Positions 44,394-53,906 of a DNA stretch of 64,000 nucleotides are shown here, piece after piece (position 1 is the first letter of the stretch; the number at the start of each line of letters is the position of its first letter). The stretch comes from Acidobacteriota bacterium (GTDB taxonomy: Bacteria > Acidobacteriota > Terriglobia > Bryobacterales > Bryobacteraceae), in assembly GCA_026394055.1 (NCBI GenBank), contig JAPKYZ010000048.1:62001-126000 (forward strand). The letters run 5' to 3'. The notes under the pieces are model-generated. The model made no database searches. It was not told the origin of the DNA and saw nothing but the letters and a program-made list of their open reading frames with translations. The position numbers and the translations under genes were made by a program.

Positions 44394-46154
44394 ATGAAGA
44401 CGCTGGCACGATTCAACCGCACCATCCTCATCGCGATGTTGTGGTGTGGCTGGGTGTCGGCGCTGACCTCCGACGCCCTGGCCGGTCGTGACTTATGGCT
44501 GGTGCTGGCCATGCTCGCTGGTGCGTCGTTCCTCCAGTGGCGGTTGGGAGTGGGCGTGCTGGCTTTAGGCGGGCTGGTGGCGGGAGCGTTCTTTTCGGCG
44601 GGACCGCTCTACCTAGCCTGGGCATTGCTGTTTGTGATTCTGGCCGTGCTGGCGCTGATGGGTGGGCAAGTCTCCTTCAACGGTCCAGTGCCGCGTGGCG
44701 CTCTGGGGCGGCTGATCGGGCTGGGCCTCTCGATGACGTTCGGCATCATTCTGCTAGGCGCGTTGCTGTTCTTCCTGCTGCCGCGCACTGCCCGAACGGC
44801 GTATCAGCACTTTGCTCCACGCCAGATGCTGGTCGGCGGATTTGGCAATCAGGTACTGCTGGGCCGGCTGGCCGACATCAAGCGCCGCACCACGCCTGTG
44901 CTGCATGTGCGCGCCTTCAACTCGGACGGCCAACTGCCCACGCTCAAGTGGCGCGGCACTGCCCTGCGCGAGTTCGACGGCCGCCGCTGGTGGACGCCAC
45001 CGGAGCGGGGCCGCGCCCTCTACCCGGAGCAGGGTCTGATTCGCGTGGCGGATGACGCCCAGCGCTGGCGGGCCGGCCGGCGCTTCGCCTATGAGGTCCA
45101 CCAGCAGTACGTGTCCGCCGATGTCCTGTTCGTCGCCGGTACACCGGAGTTTGTCCAGACCACCATTTCGCCGCTGTGGCGCACCTCCGAAGGCGCATTG
45201 CGGACGGGGCTCGCCAACCAGGACGGCATCCGTTTTGGCGTGAATAGCTTCCTGGACGGTGCCCGGCTGGACGTCTCGCCACTGGCGCCGGAGACTCGCC
45301 TTGAGTACTTGAAGCTGCCTCCGCTCGACCCGCGCATCCTCGCGCTGGCTCGCCAACTGCGGACGCCGGAGGCGATGGAGCGCTACTTGCAGACGCAGTT
45401 CCAATACACGCTGGAGGGTCTGGGGACCAGCGTGGGCGATCCGCTGGCCTACTTTTTGTTTGACCGCCGCGCGGGGCACTGCGAGTACTTTGCTTCAGCC
45501 ATGGCCGCCATGCTGCGCGCGGTTGATGTGCCGTCCCGCGTGATCACCGGCTTTCAAGGCGGGCAGTTCAATCCGTACTCCAAATGGACCGTGCTCCGCG
45601 CTGCCGATGCGCATGCCTGGGTGGAGGCGTTCATCGAAGGCCGCGGCTGGGTGACGTTTGACCCGACGCCCGCTGACCCCAATCCCGTGCCCGTGTCGTG
45701 GAGCTGGATGTACATGGATGCGCTCGACACCTATTGGCGGGATTGGGTGCTCAGCTATACGCTGGACCAGCAGTTGACGCTCGCCGCCCGCCTGGACGGC
45801 CTCCGCCTGGACCTCTCGACCCAGTGGGCCAGCCGAGCGTCGTGGGCTGCGCTGGGCGCGGCGGGCGCCATTGTGGCCATGCTGCTACTGTGGCGGTTCC
45901 TGCCCAGCATCAAGCGCCGCCGCCGTCCCGCCACCGAAGCGGCGCGGCTCTATGAACAGATGCTCCACCAACTGCGCCGCCGGGGGGTGGAGAAGCCGCC
46001 GTGGATGACCGCAGCCGAGTTCGCCGAACATTTGCCCGACACCCCATGGCGTCCGGCCGCTCAACGCATCACGCAGCTCTATAGCGGCATGCGCTGGAGC
46101 CCCCACCAGCCCGAAGCAGGCGCCGAAATCCGGCAGCTGCTGAAACAGCTCTAG
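44394..46154 (+). CDS. TgpA-like membrane transglutaminase (DUF3488/DUF4129 type)
   Basis: A 586-residue protein: about five N-terminal membrane helices (residues 1-135), a periplasmic transglutaminase-like domain with a Cys-His-Asp triad (C363 in GHCEYFASAMAAML, H407 in DAHAWVEAF, D423 in VTFDPTP), one membrane helix (about 485-505) and a C-terminal cytoplasmic domain (LYEQMLHQLRRRGVEKPPW). The order matches TgpA, an essential envelope protein in some Proteobacteria. The MoxR and DUF58 genes that often accompany it are not present here. Confidence 0.9.
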   Translation: MKTLARFNRTILIAMLWCGWVSALTSDALAGRDLWLVLAMLAGASFLQWRLGVGVLALGGLVAGAFFSAGPLYLAWALLFVILAVLALMGGQVSFNGPVPRGALGRLIGLGLSMTFGIILLGALLFFLLPRTARTAYQHFAPRQMLVGGFGNQVLLGRLADIKRRTTPVLHVRAFNSDGQLPTLKWRGTALREFDGRRWWTPPERGRALYPEQGLIRVADDAQRWRAGRRFAYEVHQQYVSADVLFVAGTPEFVQTTISPLWRTSEGALRTGLANQDGIRFGVNSFLDGARLDVSPLAPETRLEYLKLPPLDPRILALARQLRTPEAMERYLQTQFQYTLEGLGTSVGDPLAYFLFDRRAGHCEYFASAMAAMLRAVDVPSRVITGFQGGQFNPYSKWTVLRAADAHAWVEAFIEGRGWVTFDPTPADPNPVPVSWSWMYMDALDTYWRDWVLSYTLDQQLTLAARLDGLRLDLSTQWASRASWAALGAAGAIVAMLLLWRFLPSIKRRRRPATEAARLYEQMLHQLRRRGVEKPPWMTAAEFAEHLPDTPWRPAAQRITQLYSGMRWSPHQPEAGAEIRQLLKQL

Positions 46155-46190
46155 GAGTGCGTCAGCCGGCCAACCCAGAGAAGCCGCACT

Positions 46191-46218
46191 CTGAGCCGCG
46201 ACAGAATGGAGCGGAGTG
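46191..46218. repeat. Dispersed repeat, family II copy E
   Basis: A 28-base segment (core CAGAATGGAGCGGAGTG) identical at 26 of 28 positions to the left arm of the element at 30974-31003. It is in the 95-bp gap between two convergent genes. Only one arm is conserved; no second arm was found. Confidence 0.65.
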
Positions 46219-46249
46219 CTCTGGCTATCGAAGAAGCCCTCTGGCCCTC

Positions 46250-47578
46250 CTACTTGCGCACGCCGCGTAGTTCCGCCGAGCCCTGCCGCAGCGTCATCGC
46301 GGTGGCTCTGCCGGAGGCATCACGCTCAAAGTTCAGCTGAGCGTCCACCACCTTTGGGAAGAACTGATTCTCGCTCAGGGCAAAGATTTCGATGGCGCCC
46401 TGGCCGGTCGCTTGCGTGAGCATGCGCTCACCATCGCGCCAGATTTTCATGATGAAGCCGGGCCGTAGCTCGTATTCGCCGGACAGCAGATCCAGCCGCT
46501 CCGGTGCCACCTTCACCTCTTTGCGCAGCGGCCGAGGCGCTTGCTCATCGCCCATGGCAATGCGGGCAATCGCAAGGGCAATCTGATCCGCCGCCGGAGT
46601 GTTCACGTTGGCCAGAGCAATGCCCACGACCCGTTGCGCAGGGAAGTGGATCAGGTTGGTGTTGAAGCCGTTGATGCCACCACCGTGCGCGATCGACGGC
46701 CGCCCGGCCACTTCGCGCATCACCAGGCCGTAGCCGTACTCGCCTTTCCCCGGCGTGGTCATCAGCTTGTAGCTTTCGGCGCTCAATAGCTTGCCGCCGT
46801 GCAGGGCCAGGTCCCACTTCAGCAGATCATCCACCGTCGAATAGAGCGAGCCAGCGGCGTGCGGCAGGCTCATGTCCAGGTAGGCGGCATTGTCCCCGTT
46901 CGGGCTGTAGCCGCTGGCGCGGTGTTTGAGAATCTTGGTGCTGGAGTCGTACCCGGTATCTTTCAGGCCCAGCGGACCAAAGAACGTGGCGGCCATGTAG
47001 GCCCCGTAGCTAGTGCCCGAGATCTTCTCCACCAAGTGGCCCAACAGCACATAGCCCGTGTTGTTGTACTTGTAGCTGGCGCCGGGCTCGAACTCAAGCG
47101 GCATGTCCTGGCTTAGCTTCACGATCTCGACGGGCGTCATTTTCTCTACCGACCGCTTGGCCATGAACCCGGGCAGCCCGGTGTAGCTGGGGATTCCTGA
47201 GGTGTGGTTCAGCAGATGGTGAATGGTGATCTTCTCCCAGGTGGCGGGTGCGGCGTAGTGCTTGGAGATCGGGTCGTCCAGTTTCAACTTGCCTTGTTCG
47301 ACAAATTGCAGGATGGCCACCGCCGTGAACTGCTTGGTGATGGAGCCGATCCGGAACTTGGTGTCGACCGTGTTGGCGATGTCCCACTCGTCATTGGCGT
47401 TGCCGTAAGCTTTGCGGAAGATCGGCTGGCCGTCGCGGGCCACCAGTACCGTGCCGCGGAAGAGTCCGTCTCGCACGAACGATTGCACGTAAGCGTCGGC
47501 CTTCGTGGCCACATCAGCCGGAGTTGGCTGTGCCGCCAGAAGGGAGCAGAGGCCCAGCAGGGCGAGTGTTGATCGCAT
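46250..47578 (-). CDS. Exported serine hydrolase (class C beta-lactamase/DD-peptidase family)
   Basis: A 442-residue protein with a signal peptide (STLALLGLCSLLAAQ). The active-site Ser79 and Lys82 are in GSITKQF, the Tyr is in SYKYNNTG (Y171), and the third motif is HGGG in SIAHGGGINGFNTN. The C-terminal part of about 120 residues is a lipocalin-like domain (PGFIMKIWRDGERMLTQA). The family includes beta-lactamases, esterases and D-peptidases; substrate unknown. A second such gene is at 60346-61761. Confidence 0.9.
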   Translation of the reverse strand: MRSTLALLGLCSLLAAQPTPADVATKADAYVQSFVRDGLFRGTVLVARDGQPIFRKAYGNANDEWDIANTVDTKFRIGSITKQFTAVAILQFVEQGKLKLDDPISKHYAAPATWEKITIHHLLNHTSGIPSYTGLPGFMAKRSVEKMTPVEIVKLSQDMPLEFEPGASYKYNNTGYVLLGHLVEKISGTSYGAYMAATFFGPLGLKDTGYDSSTKILKHRASGYSPNGDNAAYLDMSLPHAAGSLYSTVDDLLKWDLALHGGKLLSAESYKLMTTPGKGEYGYGLVMREVAGRPSIAHGGGINGFNTNLIHFPAQRVVGIALANVNTPAADQIALAIARIAMGDEQAPRPLRKEVKVAPERLDLLSGEYELRPGFIMKIWRDGERMLTQATGQGAIEIFALSENQFFPKVVDAQLNFERDASGRATAMTLRQGSAELRGVRK

Positions 47579-47631
47579 ATGAAATTAGAAGACGACAAGC
47601 CCCGCGCAATTGTTCCTTGGCATCATCACAA

Positions 47632-48906
47632 TTAATCCTCATGCAGCAATGCTTGGCGCAACGTCTGCTCTTCGTCGGGGAAGACGGTGCGCAGGTCGAT
47701 CAGCAGGCGGTCCTTTTCGATCCGCGCAATGATGGGCGGCTGATGAGCGCGAAGCCGCCGCTCCCACTTGACGGCATCGCCATTGAGAGCGATCAGCCAC
47801 GTGGGGATGCGCTGCTCGGGGGTCGCCCCGCCGCCGATGACACTTTCGCCGGCGATCACTTCAGCATCCAGCCCCACAGCCATGTCCTCTGCTCGAGCCT
47901 GGATCTCGGCCGCATCCCGGCGGATCATCCAGAGAGCGGGCAGTTGGTCATACTGCTCCAGCAGGAGCTTGCGCAGGGTTGCTTCCAGTGACGTGACGAT
48001 CAGCTTGTCGCACCGGAAGGCGCGGTACATCGGGTTGCGGCGGATGCGCTGCACCAGTTCCGCTGCACCGGCAATGAGGCCGGTCTGCGGTCCGCCCAGC
48101 AGCTTGTCGCAGGAGAAGCTCACCAGGTCGACGCCCGCCTCCAGGCTGTCCCTCACCAGCGGCTCATCAATGCCAAAGGGCTTCAGATCCACCAGACAGC
48201 CGCTGCCCAAATCTTCATAAACCGGGACGCCGCGCGCGCGTCCCAGTTGGGCCAGCTCAGCAAGCGAGGGCTTGGCCGTAAAACCCGTCACCTTAAAGTT
48301 AGACGGGTGCACGCGCATGATCAGGCGTGTGCGTTCATTGATCGCCTGAGCGTAGTCGTCAATCGAGGTCTTGTTGGTGGCTCCCACTTCACGCAGGATG
48401 GCGCCGGAGCGCTGCATGATGTCGGGGATGCGGAAGCCGTCGCCAATCTCGATCAGCTCGCCGCGGGAGACGATCACCTCCTGCCCGGCGGCCAGTTCAT
48501 GCAGCGCCAGGTAGACCGCCGCCGCGTTGTTGTTCACCGCGATGGCGGGCACGCCCAACAGCCGTTCGAGCAACGGCGCCGTGTGCGCGTCACGCTTGCC
48601 TCGCTTGCCGGTGGCCAAATCGTACTCGAGATTGGAGTAGCCGTCCACTGGAGCCAGCGGCGCCAGCGGCGCCCGCCCCAGATTGGTGTGCAGCACCACG
48701 CCCGTCGCATTGATCACCCGCTTCAGCGACGGTTGCTGCCACCGCTCCAGCGCAGCGCGCACCCGCGCCTCAATGTCCGCTACCGGCAATTGGTCACGCC
48801 GCACGAGGTCGAGAACTTGCCGGATCTCGGTCACGATCAGGCCATGCGGAAAGGGCAGGGGACCAAGCCGCTGCAGGATGGTGTCCACGGAGGGGGGAAT
48901 GGTCAT
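47632..48906 (-). CDS. selA: L-seryl-tRNA(Sec) selenium transferase
   Basis: A PLP enzyme that converts Ser-tRNA(Sec) to Sec-tRNA(Sec). The 424-residue protein has the SelA N-terminal domain (INATGVVLHTNLGRAPL), the NNNAAAVYLALHELAAG segment and the PLP-lysine region (SFSCDKLLGGPQTG). The presence of the dedicated N-terminal domain argues for true SelA. selB, selC and selD are not in this window. It is divergent from the U32 peptidase gene. Confidence 0.93.
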   Translation of the reverse strand: MTIPPSVDTILQRLGPLPFPHGLIVTEIRQVLDLVRRDQLPVADIEARVRAALERWQQPSLKRVINATGVVLHTNLGRAPLAPLAPVDGYSNLEYDLATGKRGKRDAHTAPLLERLLGVPAIAVNNNAAAVYLALHELAAGQEVIVSRGELIEIGDGFRIPDIMQRSGAILREVGATNKTSIDDYAQAINERTRLIMRVHPSNFKVTGFTAKPSLAELAQLGRARGVPVYEDLGSGCLVDLKPFGIDEPLVRDSLEAGVDLVSFSCDKLLGGPQTGLIAGAAELVQRIRRNPMYRAFRCDKLIVTSLEATLRKLLLEQYDQLPALWMIRRDAAEIQARAEDMAVGLDAEVIAGESVIGGGATPEQRIPTWLIALNGDAVKWERRLRAHQPPIIARIEKDRLLIDLRTVFPDEEQTLRQALLHED

Positions 48907-49017
48907 CGGTAGATGGACTCTGGGCCGGAATACCGGCCGCTCTCATTGTCACATCCAGAGACAGTCACAGACCGAGTGGGGCACTCCCCGGCCATCAACG
49001 TTACCCTAAAGGTGACG

Positions 49018-51546
49018 ATGCCCCACCCGCCCCGCAAGCCGGAGATCATGAGCCCGGCCGGCTACTGGCCGCAGCTGCAGGCCGCTATTGAAGCGGGTGC
49101 CGATTCGGTCTATTTCGGCTTGAAGCAGTTCACCGCCCGAGCAAAGGTCGGCTTTGAGCTGGCGGAGCTGCCGGAGGTCTTTCAAACGCTGCACCGGCGT
49201 GGCGTGAAGGGCTTTGTCACGTTCAACACGCTGGTGTTTGAGCATGAGCTCGAACTCGCCGCCCGAGCGTTGAAGGCGATCGCCAATGCTGGAGCGGACG
49301 CGGTGATCGTGCAGGACCTGGGCGTCATGCGGTTTGTACACGAGTACGCGCCCGATCTTGAGATCCACGCCAGCACGCAGATGAGCATCACCAGCGCCGA
49401 CGGCGCGCTGCTGGCCGTGCGGCATGGTGCAAAGCGCGTGACGCTGGCCCGCGAGCTGTCGCTCGATGAGATCCGGCAGATCCACGAGCGGACCGAGGCG
49501 GAGCTCGAGATCTTCGTCCATGGCGCGTTGTGTGTCGCCTATTCCGGCCAGTGCCTGTCTTCGGAAGCGTGGGGCGGCCGCAGTGCCAATCGCGGGCAGT
49601 GCGCCCAGGCGTGCCGGTTGCCGTATGAGCTGATTGTCGATGGTGAGAACAAGCCGCTGGCTGACGCGCGGTATCTGTTGTCGCCCGGGGATCTCTACAC
49701 GTTGCCGCAAGTGCCGGAGATCGTCGCGGCGGGTGTTTCGGCACTGAAGATCGAAGGCCGCTACAAGGATGTGGACTACGTCGCGTTGACCACGCGCGCC
49801 TATCGCGAGGCGGTGGATCAAGCCTGGGCCGGGCGTCAAGTGACGGTGTCGCCGGAACGCGCTCTGCAACTGGAGCAGGTCTATTCGCGCGGCCTGGGGC
49901 CGTTCTTCCTCACCGGAACGAATCATCAGGCCGTGGTGGAAGGCCGCGCGCCGCGCCATCGGGGCGTCCGCATGGGGAGCGTCGTGGCGGTCGGCGAGGA
50001 TCACTTGGTGGTGTCCCCCTCCGCTGCCCACCGCATCGCGCCACTGAAAGCGGGTGATGGCCTAGTGTTCGACGCCGCCGATTGGCGCAGCCCACAAGAG
50101 CGCGAAGAAGGTGGGCGCGTCTACGAAGCGCGCACGCTGCGTGATGGGCGGCTGGAGTTGCGCTTCGCCAATCGAGCGCTCGATTTCAGCCGCATCGAAG
50201 TGGGTGATCTGGTGTGGCGCACGAATGATCCGGCGCTCGACAAGCTGGTCAGTGAGTTTGTGGCGCCCTCTTCACCCGTGCGGCGCCAGCCCGTGGATGT
50301 CGTGGTGGAAGCGACAGCGGGGCAACCGTTGCGAACTCGCTGGACACTGCCGGCTCGACCCGAGATCTCAGTTGAGCTGGCCACCGCCAATCCCCTCGGC
50401 GAGGCCGAACGCAGTGTGGTCACCGAAGCGCAGTTGCGGGAGCAGTTCGGGCGGCTCGGCCCCACGCCTTACGAGTTGCATGACCTCCAGGTGCGGCTCA
50501 CGGGCCGGCCGTTTGTGCCCGTGTCGGTGCTGAACCAACTGCGGCGGGATGCCGTGGAGCAGTTGCAGGCGCGGCAATCGGAGCCACCTGCGGCACCGCC
50601 CACGATGGACCTGACGGAGCCCGGTTTGCTTGCTCGCCTGCGCCCGGCGGTTGTGCCGCAGAAGGCTATGGACGGAACGGTGCGCCTGCATCTGCTGGTC
50701 CGCACGCCGGAGCAGTTGAATGCGGCGTTGGCAGCCCAGCCTGATAGCATCACCCTCGACTATCTTGACCTCTACGGCCTGTGGCCTTCGCTTGAGCGGG
50801 TGAAAGCGTCGGGCATTGCCGTGCGCGTGGCGAGCCCGCGTGTCTTGAAGCCCGGCGAAGAGAAGATCGGCGAGTTTTTGCTCCGCCTCGACTGCCCATT
50901 GCTGATCCGCGCCGCGGGTTTGCTCGATGCCTTGCGCCGGCGCGCAGCACATCCGATCACGGGCGACTTTAGCCTGAATGCGGCGAATACGCTATCGGCG
51001 CAGGCACTGCTAGACCTGGGGCTTGCTCGCCTGACGCCCGCCTATGATCTCAATGCCGCGCAAGTGACCGCCTTGGCCAAAGCGGTGGGGGCCGCGAGCA
51101 TTGAAGCGGTGGCGTATCAGCATCTGCCGGTCTTCCACACGGAGCACTGCGTCTTCTGCCGCTTTCTTTCGAGCGGTACCTCCTACAAGGACTGCGGCCG
51201 CCCCTGTGAGCATCATCGCGTCGCCGTGCAGGACCCCAATGGCCGCGTGCATCCCGTAATGGCCGACGTGGGCTGCCGCAATACCGTCTTTGGTGCTGAA
51301 GCGCAGCATGCGGCGGCGTATCTGGACCAGTGGCGCAAGGCCGGCATCGGTGACTATCGCCTGGAGTTTGTGCATGAGACGGAAGCCCAGGTGCGCGAAG
51401 TGACGGAGGCGTTCCGCGCCACGCTGGCGGGGCGTTGGTCGAGCGCGCAGCTCGTTCAGGCACTGCGTGAGATTGCACCCGAGGGCGTCACCGAAGGTAG
51501 CTACTTTGTTCCGAAAGACTATCTCACCCTGCCCATCCTGCAATGA
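49018..51546 (+). CDS. U32 family peptidase (RlhA-like)
   Basis: An 842-residue protein. The N-terminal 300 residues are the U32 core (PEIMSPAGYWPQLQAAIEAG, then IHASTQMSITSADG and the cysteine region HGALCVAYSGQCLSS, RGQCAQACRLPYE). Further cysteines near the C-terminus (HCVFCRF, KDCGRPCEHH) could bind an Fe-S cluster. Related RlhA hydroxylates 23S rRNA C2501, but the family also includes collagenase-like proteins, so the exact role is open. The longer frame from 48913 is less likely; AAAGGTGAC precedes the ATG at 49018. Confidence 0.88.
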   Translation: MPHPPRKPEIMSPAGYWPQLQAAIEAGADSVYFGLKQFTARAKVGFELAELPEVFQTLHRRGVKGFVTFNTLVFEHELELAARALKAIANAGADAVIVQDLGVMRFVHEYAPDLEIHASTQMSITSADGALLAVRHGAKRVTLARELSLDEIRQIHERTEAELEIFVHGALCVAYSGQCLSSEAWGGRSANRGQCAQACRLPYELIVDGENKPLADARYLLSPGDLYTLPQVPEIVAAGVSALKIEGRYKDVDYVALTTRAYREAVDQAWAGRQVTVSPERALQLEQVYSRGLGPFFLTGTNHQAVVEGRAPRHRGVRMGSVVAVGEDHLVVSPSAAHRIAPLKAGDGLVFDAADWRSPQEREEGGRVYEARTLRDGRLELRFANRALDFSRIEVGDLVWRTNDPALDKLVSEFVAPSSPVRRQPVDVVVEATAGQPLRTRWTLPARPEISVELATANPLGEAERSVVTEAQLREQFGRLGPTPYELHDLQVRLTGRPFVPVSVLNQLRRDAVEQLQARQSEPPAAPPTMDLTEPGLLARLRPAVVPQKAMDGTVRLHLLVRTPEQLNAALAAQPDSITLDYLDLYGLWPSLERVKASGIAVRVASPRVLKPGEEKIGEFLLRLDCPLLIRAAGLLDALRRRAAHPITGDFSLNAANTLSAQALLDLGLARLTPAYDLNAAQVTALAKAVGAASIEAVAYQHLPVFHTEHCVFCRFLSSGTSYKDCGRPCEHHRVAVQDPNGRVHPVMADVGCRNTVFGAEAQHAAAYLDQWRKAGIGDYRLEFVHETEAQVREVTEAFRATLAGRWSSAQLVQALREIAPEGVTEGSYFVPKDYLTLPILQ

Positions 51547-51944
51547 AGGTGATTCGCAAGATCGGCCTACTGGTCCAGCGTGACGGGCGGATTTTGCTGT
51601 GCCGCAAGAAGCAGGGAACTCCGCTGCTGATCCTTCCTGGGGGCAAACCCGAACTTAACGAAACTCCGCTTCAGTGCCTGGAACGAGAGATCACGGAAGA
51701 ACTGGGAGTGGCCGTCAAGTGCGCGGAGCCGGTTGGCGAATACTCAGACCGTGCCGCCGGGGAAGACGCTGTGGTGCAAATTGAGCTCTACATGGGCGAG
51801 CTGCTGGGAGAGCCTTCCGCCCAAGGAGAGATTGCGGAGCTCATGTGGTGGGGCCCAAATGACGACGAGGCCCAGCTGGCGCCGAGCCTCGTGAATCACA
51901 TCTTGCCTGATCTGCGCCGCCGTGGCCTCTGGCCGCAGCGATAG
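51543..51944 (+). CDS. NUDIX hydrolase (small, MutT-like)
   Basis: A 133-residue NUDIX protein with the box GGKPELNETPLQCLEREITE followed by ELG. It resembles MutT/8-oxo-dGTPase-like small hydrolases but the substrate cannot be fixed. The ATG overlaps the U32 stop by 4 bp (ATGA), so the two are co-translated. Its stop is 2 bp from the convergent PIG-L gene. Confidence 0.87.
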   Translation: MKVIRKIGLLVQRDGRILLCRKKQGTPLLILPGGKPELNETPLQCLEREITEELGVAVKCAEPVGEYSDRAAGEDAVVQIELYMGELLGEPSAQGEIAELMWWGPNDDEAQLAPSLVNHILPDLRRRGLWPQR

Positions 51945-51946
51945 CC

Positions 51947-52822
51947 TTACTTCTTCAACATCGGGAACAGCCGCCGGATTTCGGCTTCGGTGGGCTGGGC
52001 GCCGTATTCCGCCACTTCGAACGCTTCAAAGTGTTGGAACTTGGTGGCGGAGGGGCCGTACCACTTCTCGGCTGAACCTCGGATGGCCGGCGTCGCCGGG
52101 CGCATGCGCTTTTCGCGGAGCCACCTCTTGCGCTCCACCGGATCCTTGGGCACTTCGGCCAGCTTGCCTTCCACCCAAGGCAGCCACTCGTAGAACTGGC
52201 TGACGTGCGCGTCCAGGCCGTTCACCTTCTTCTCGAACGTCTCATCGATGGCGACGACAACGTCGGGCTTGAAGGGCTGGGGCTTCTGGAACCGGTCCTG
52301 GAAGTAGAGGAACACGGGGTTCTTCTTCAGTGCCGGCGTGTCGGAGGCGACGTTGGGCACCACCACCATGTAGGCGGCATCCTGCACCAGCATGCCGGTG
52401 TAGCGATGGTCGGGGTGATAGTCGTTGATGCGCGGGCCGATCACGACGTCGGCATTCCATTCGCGGATCTTGCGGATGATCTGCTTGCGGACTTCGTAGT
52501 TGGGCGACAGCTCGCCGTCGTGGTTGTCCAGCACGTCGTAGGTGATGCCCAGCCGCTTGGCCACTTCCTGGGTTTCGGCATACCGCCGCTTGGCCAGCGC
52601 GCCGCCACCCATTTCGTGATGTCCCGCGTCGCCATTGGTGACGGAGACAAACTTCACCTTGTGGCCCATTTCGGCAAACAGCGCCGCGGTGCCGCCCATG
52701 CCGATGTCGCAATCGTCCGGGTGCGCGCCAAACGCGATGATCCGCAGCGGCTGCTGGGCGAAAGCGCCCACAGCCAACAAGAATGCGCCCGCCAGCCGGC
52801 CGGAACGCCCAGTGAGTTTCAT
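51947..52822 (-). CDS. PIG-L/LmbE-family deacetylase
   Basis: A 291-residue metal-dependent deacetylase with a signal peptide (GRLAGAFLLAVGAFAQQP). Zinc ligands are visible in FGAHPDDCDIGMGG and DYHPDHRYTG. The family removes acetyl groups from N-acetylglucosamine-type sugars or related compounds; export suggests a periplasmic substrate. It is 10 bp downstream of the UPF0104 gene. Confidence 0.88.
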   Translation of the reverse strand: MKLTGRSGRLAGAFLLAVGAFAQQPLRIIAFGAHPDDCDIGMGGTAALFAEMGHKVKFVSVTNGDAGHHEMGGGALAKRRYAETQEVAKRLGITYDVLDNHDGELSPNYEVRKQIIRKIREWNADVVIGPRINDYHPDHRYTGMLVQDAAYMVVVPNVASDTPALKKNPVFLYFQDRFQKPQPFKPDVVVAIDETFEKKVNGLDAHVSQFYEWLPWVEGKLAEVPKDPVERKRWLREKRMRPATPAIRGSAEKWYGPSATKFQHFEAFEVAEYGAQPTEAEIRRLFPMLKK

Positions 52823-52832
52823 ATGTTGGATT

Positions 52833-53819
52833 CTATCCCGCGGCAGGGGACGTGGGGGGCGGCGTGTGCTCTTGGGCTTGCTTCTGCAGTTCGGTGATCT
52901 TAAAGCCGGTCACCGACAGCGCCACAAATCCCGCCAATAGCAGCGGCAACGTGACGATGCCCCACAAGATCAAGGAGAACCGCTTGGCTTGCGCGGGTTC
53001 GACGCCGAACAGCGTCAGGCCCAGCACCGCCAGCGCCTGATAGGTGCCCAGATTACCCGGCGCGTTGGGGATCACGGTGCCCAGCCGCAGAATCACATTG
53101 ATCACCGCCGCTTCGCCAAGGCCAATTTCGTCAAGGCCATAGGCCTTCGCGACGCAGTAGATGGGCAGGGTCATCGAAAGCAGATGCGGCAGGCTGGCCA
53201 ACCAGGACGAATAGAACGAGCGCGAATTGCCCATCAGGTAAAGATCTTCCACCAGTACCAGCAGACGCGGGCTGTTGGGGAACATCCGCTTCACCCGATC
53301 CTTGTTGAAGATCACCCAGCCCAGCACCGCGGCGATCAAAGCGATCACCAGCATCAGCACGTTGCCGCCGCGTTCCACCGATTGCGGCAGATCGACAAAC
53401 TGCACGGCCGCCGCCATGTAGAGCACCAGCCAGATGCCGTCAAAAATGCGTTCGATGAGGACGGATGAAAGCGTGACGCTCAACGGCAGTGCGCCCCAGC
53501 GCGACAGCAGGTAGCAGCGGATAATCTCGCCCGAACGTAGCGGCAACACTTCATTGGCGAACAGGCCGACGTAAATCGCGCGTATGCTCCGCATCAACGG
53601 AATGTGCGCCACCGGTGTCAGCAGGATGCTCCAACGCCACGCTTGCAAGACATAAACGGTGATGTCGGAGACGCTGGCGGCCAGCACCCATACCCAGCTC
53701 ATCTGCCGGATCTCGCCGCCCAATTGATCGAGTTCGGCGCCCCGCAACACCCAGATCAGGCACGCCACGGATAACAGATTCGTAACAATCAGGAGGGCTT
53801 TGGCGCGCGCGGAGGTCAA
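52833..53819 (-). CDS. Lysylphosphatidylglycerol synthase TM-region/UPF0104 membrane protein
   Basis: About 328 residues with seven to eight hydrophobic segments (LLIVTNLLSVACLIWVL first, TLPLLLAGFVALSVTG last). Family landmarks are VGLFANEVLPLRSGEIIRCY and RLGTVIPNAPGNLGTYQAL. The family includes flippase/synthase domains (AglD/MprF-like); the function is unknown. The start is uncertain. The ATG frame reaches 53972 and overlaps the fadN start; the TTG at 53819 gives the usual N-terminus and length. Confidence 0.78.
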   Translation of the reverse strand: MTSARAKALLIVTNLLSVACLIWVLRGAELDQLGGEIRQMSWVWVLAASVSDITVYVLQAWRWSILLTPVAHIPLMRSIRAIYVGLFANEVLPLRSGEIIRCYLLSRWGALPLSVTLSSVLIERIFDGIWLVLYMAAAVQFVDLPQSVERGGNVLMLVIALIAAVLGWVIFNKDRVKRMFPNSPRLLVLVEDLYLMGNSRSFYSSWLASLPHLLSMTLPIYCVAKAYGLDEIGLGEAAVINVILRLGTVIPNAPGNLGTYQALAVLGLTLFGVEPAQAKRFSLILWGIVTLPLLLAGFVALSVTGFKITELQKQAQEHTPPPTSPAAG

Positions 53820-53906
53820 CTTCCATGTTAATCCGTCTGGCGCTGCCGGTGTGGCATTTCCGCGCCTACCGAACCCTGCTACGCTGGGAGCAATTTCGGA
53901 AAACCA

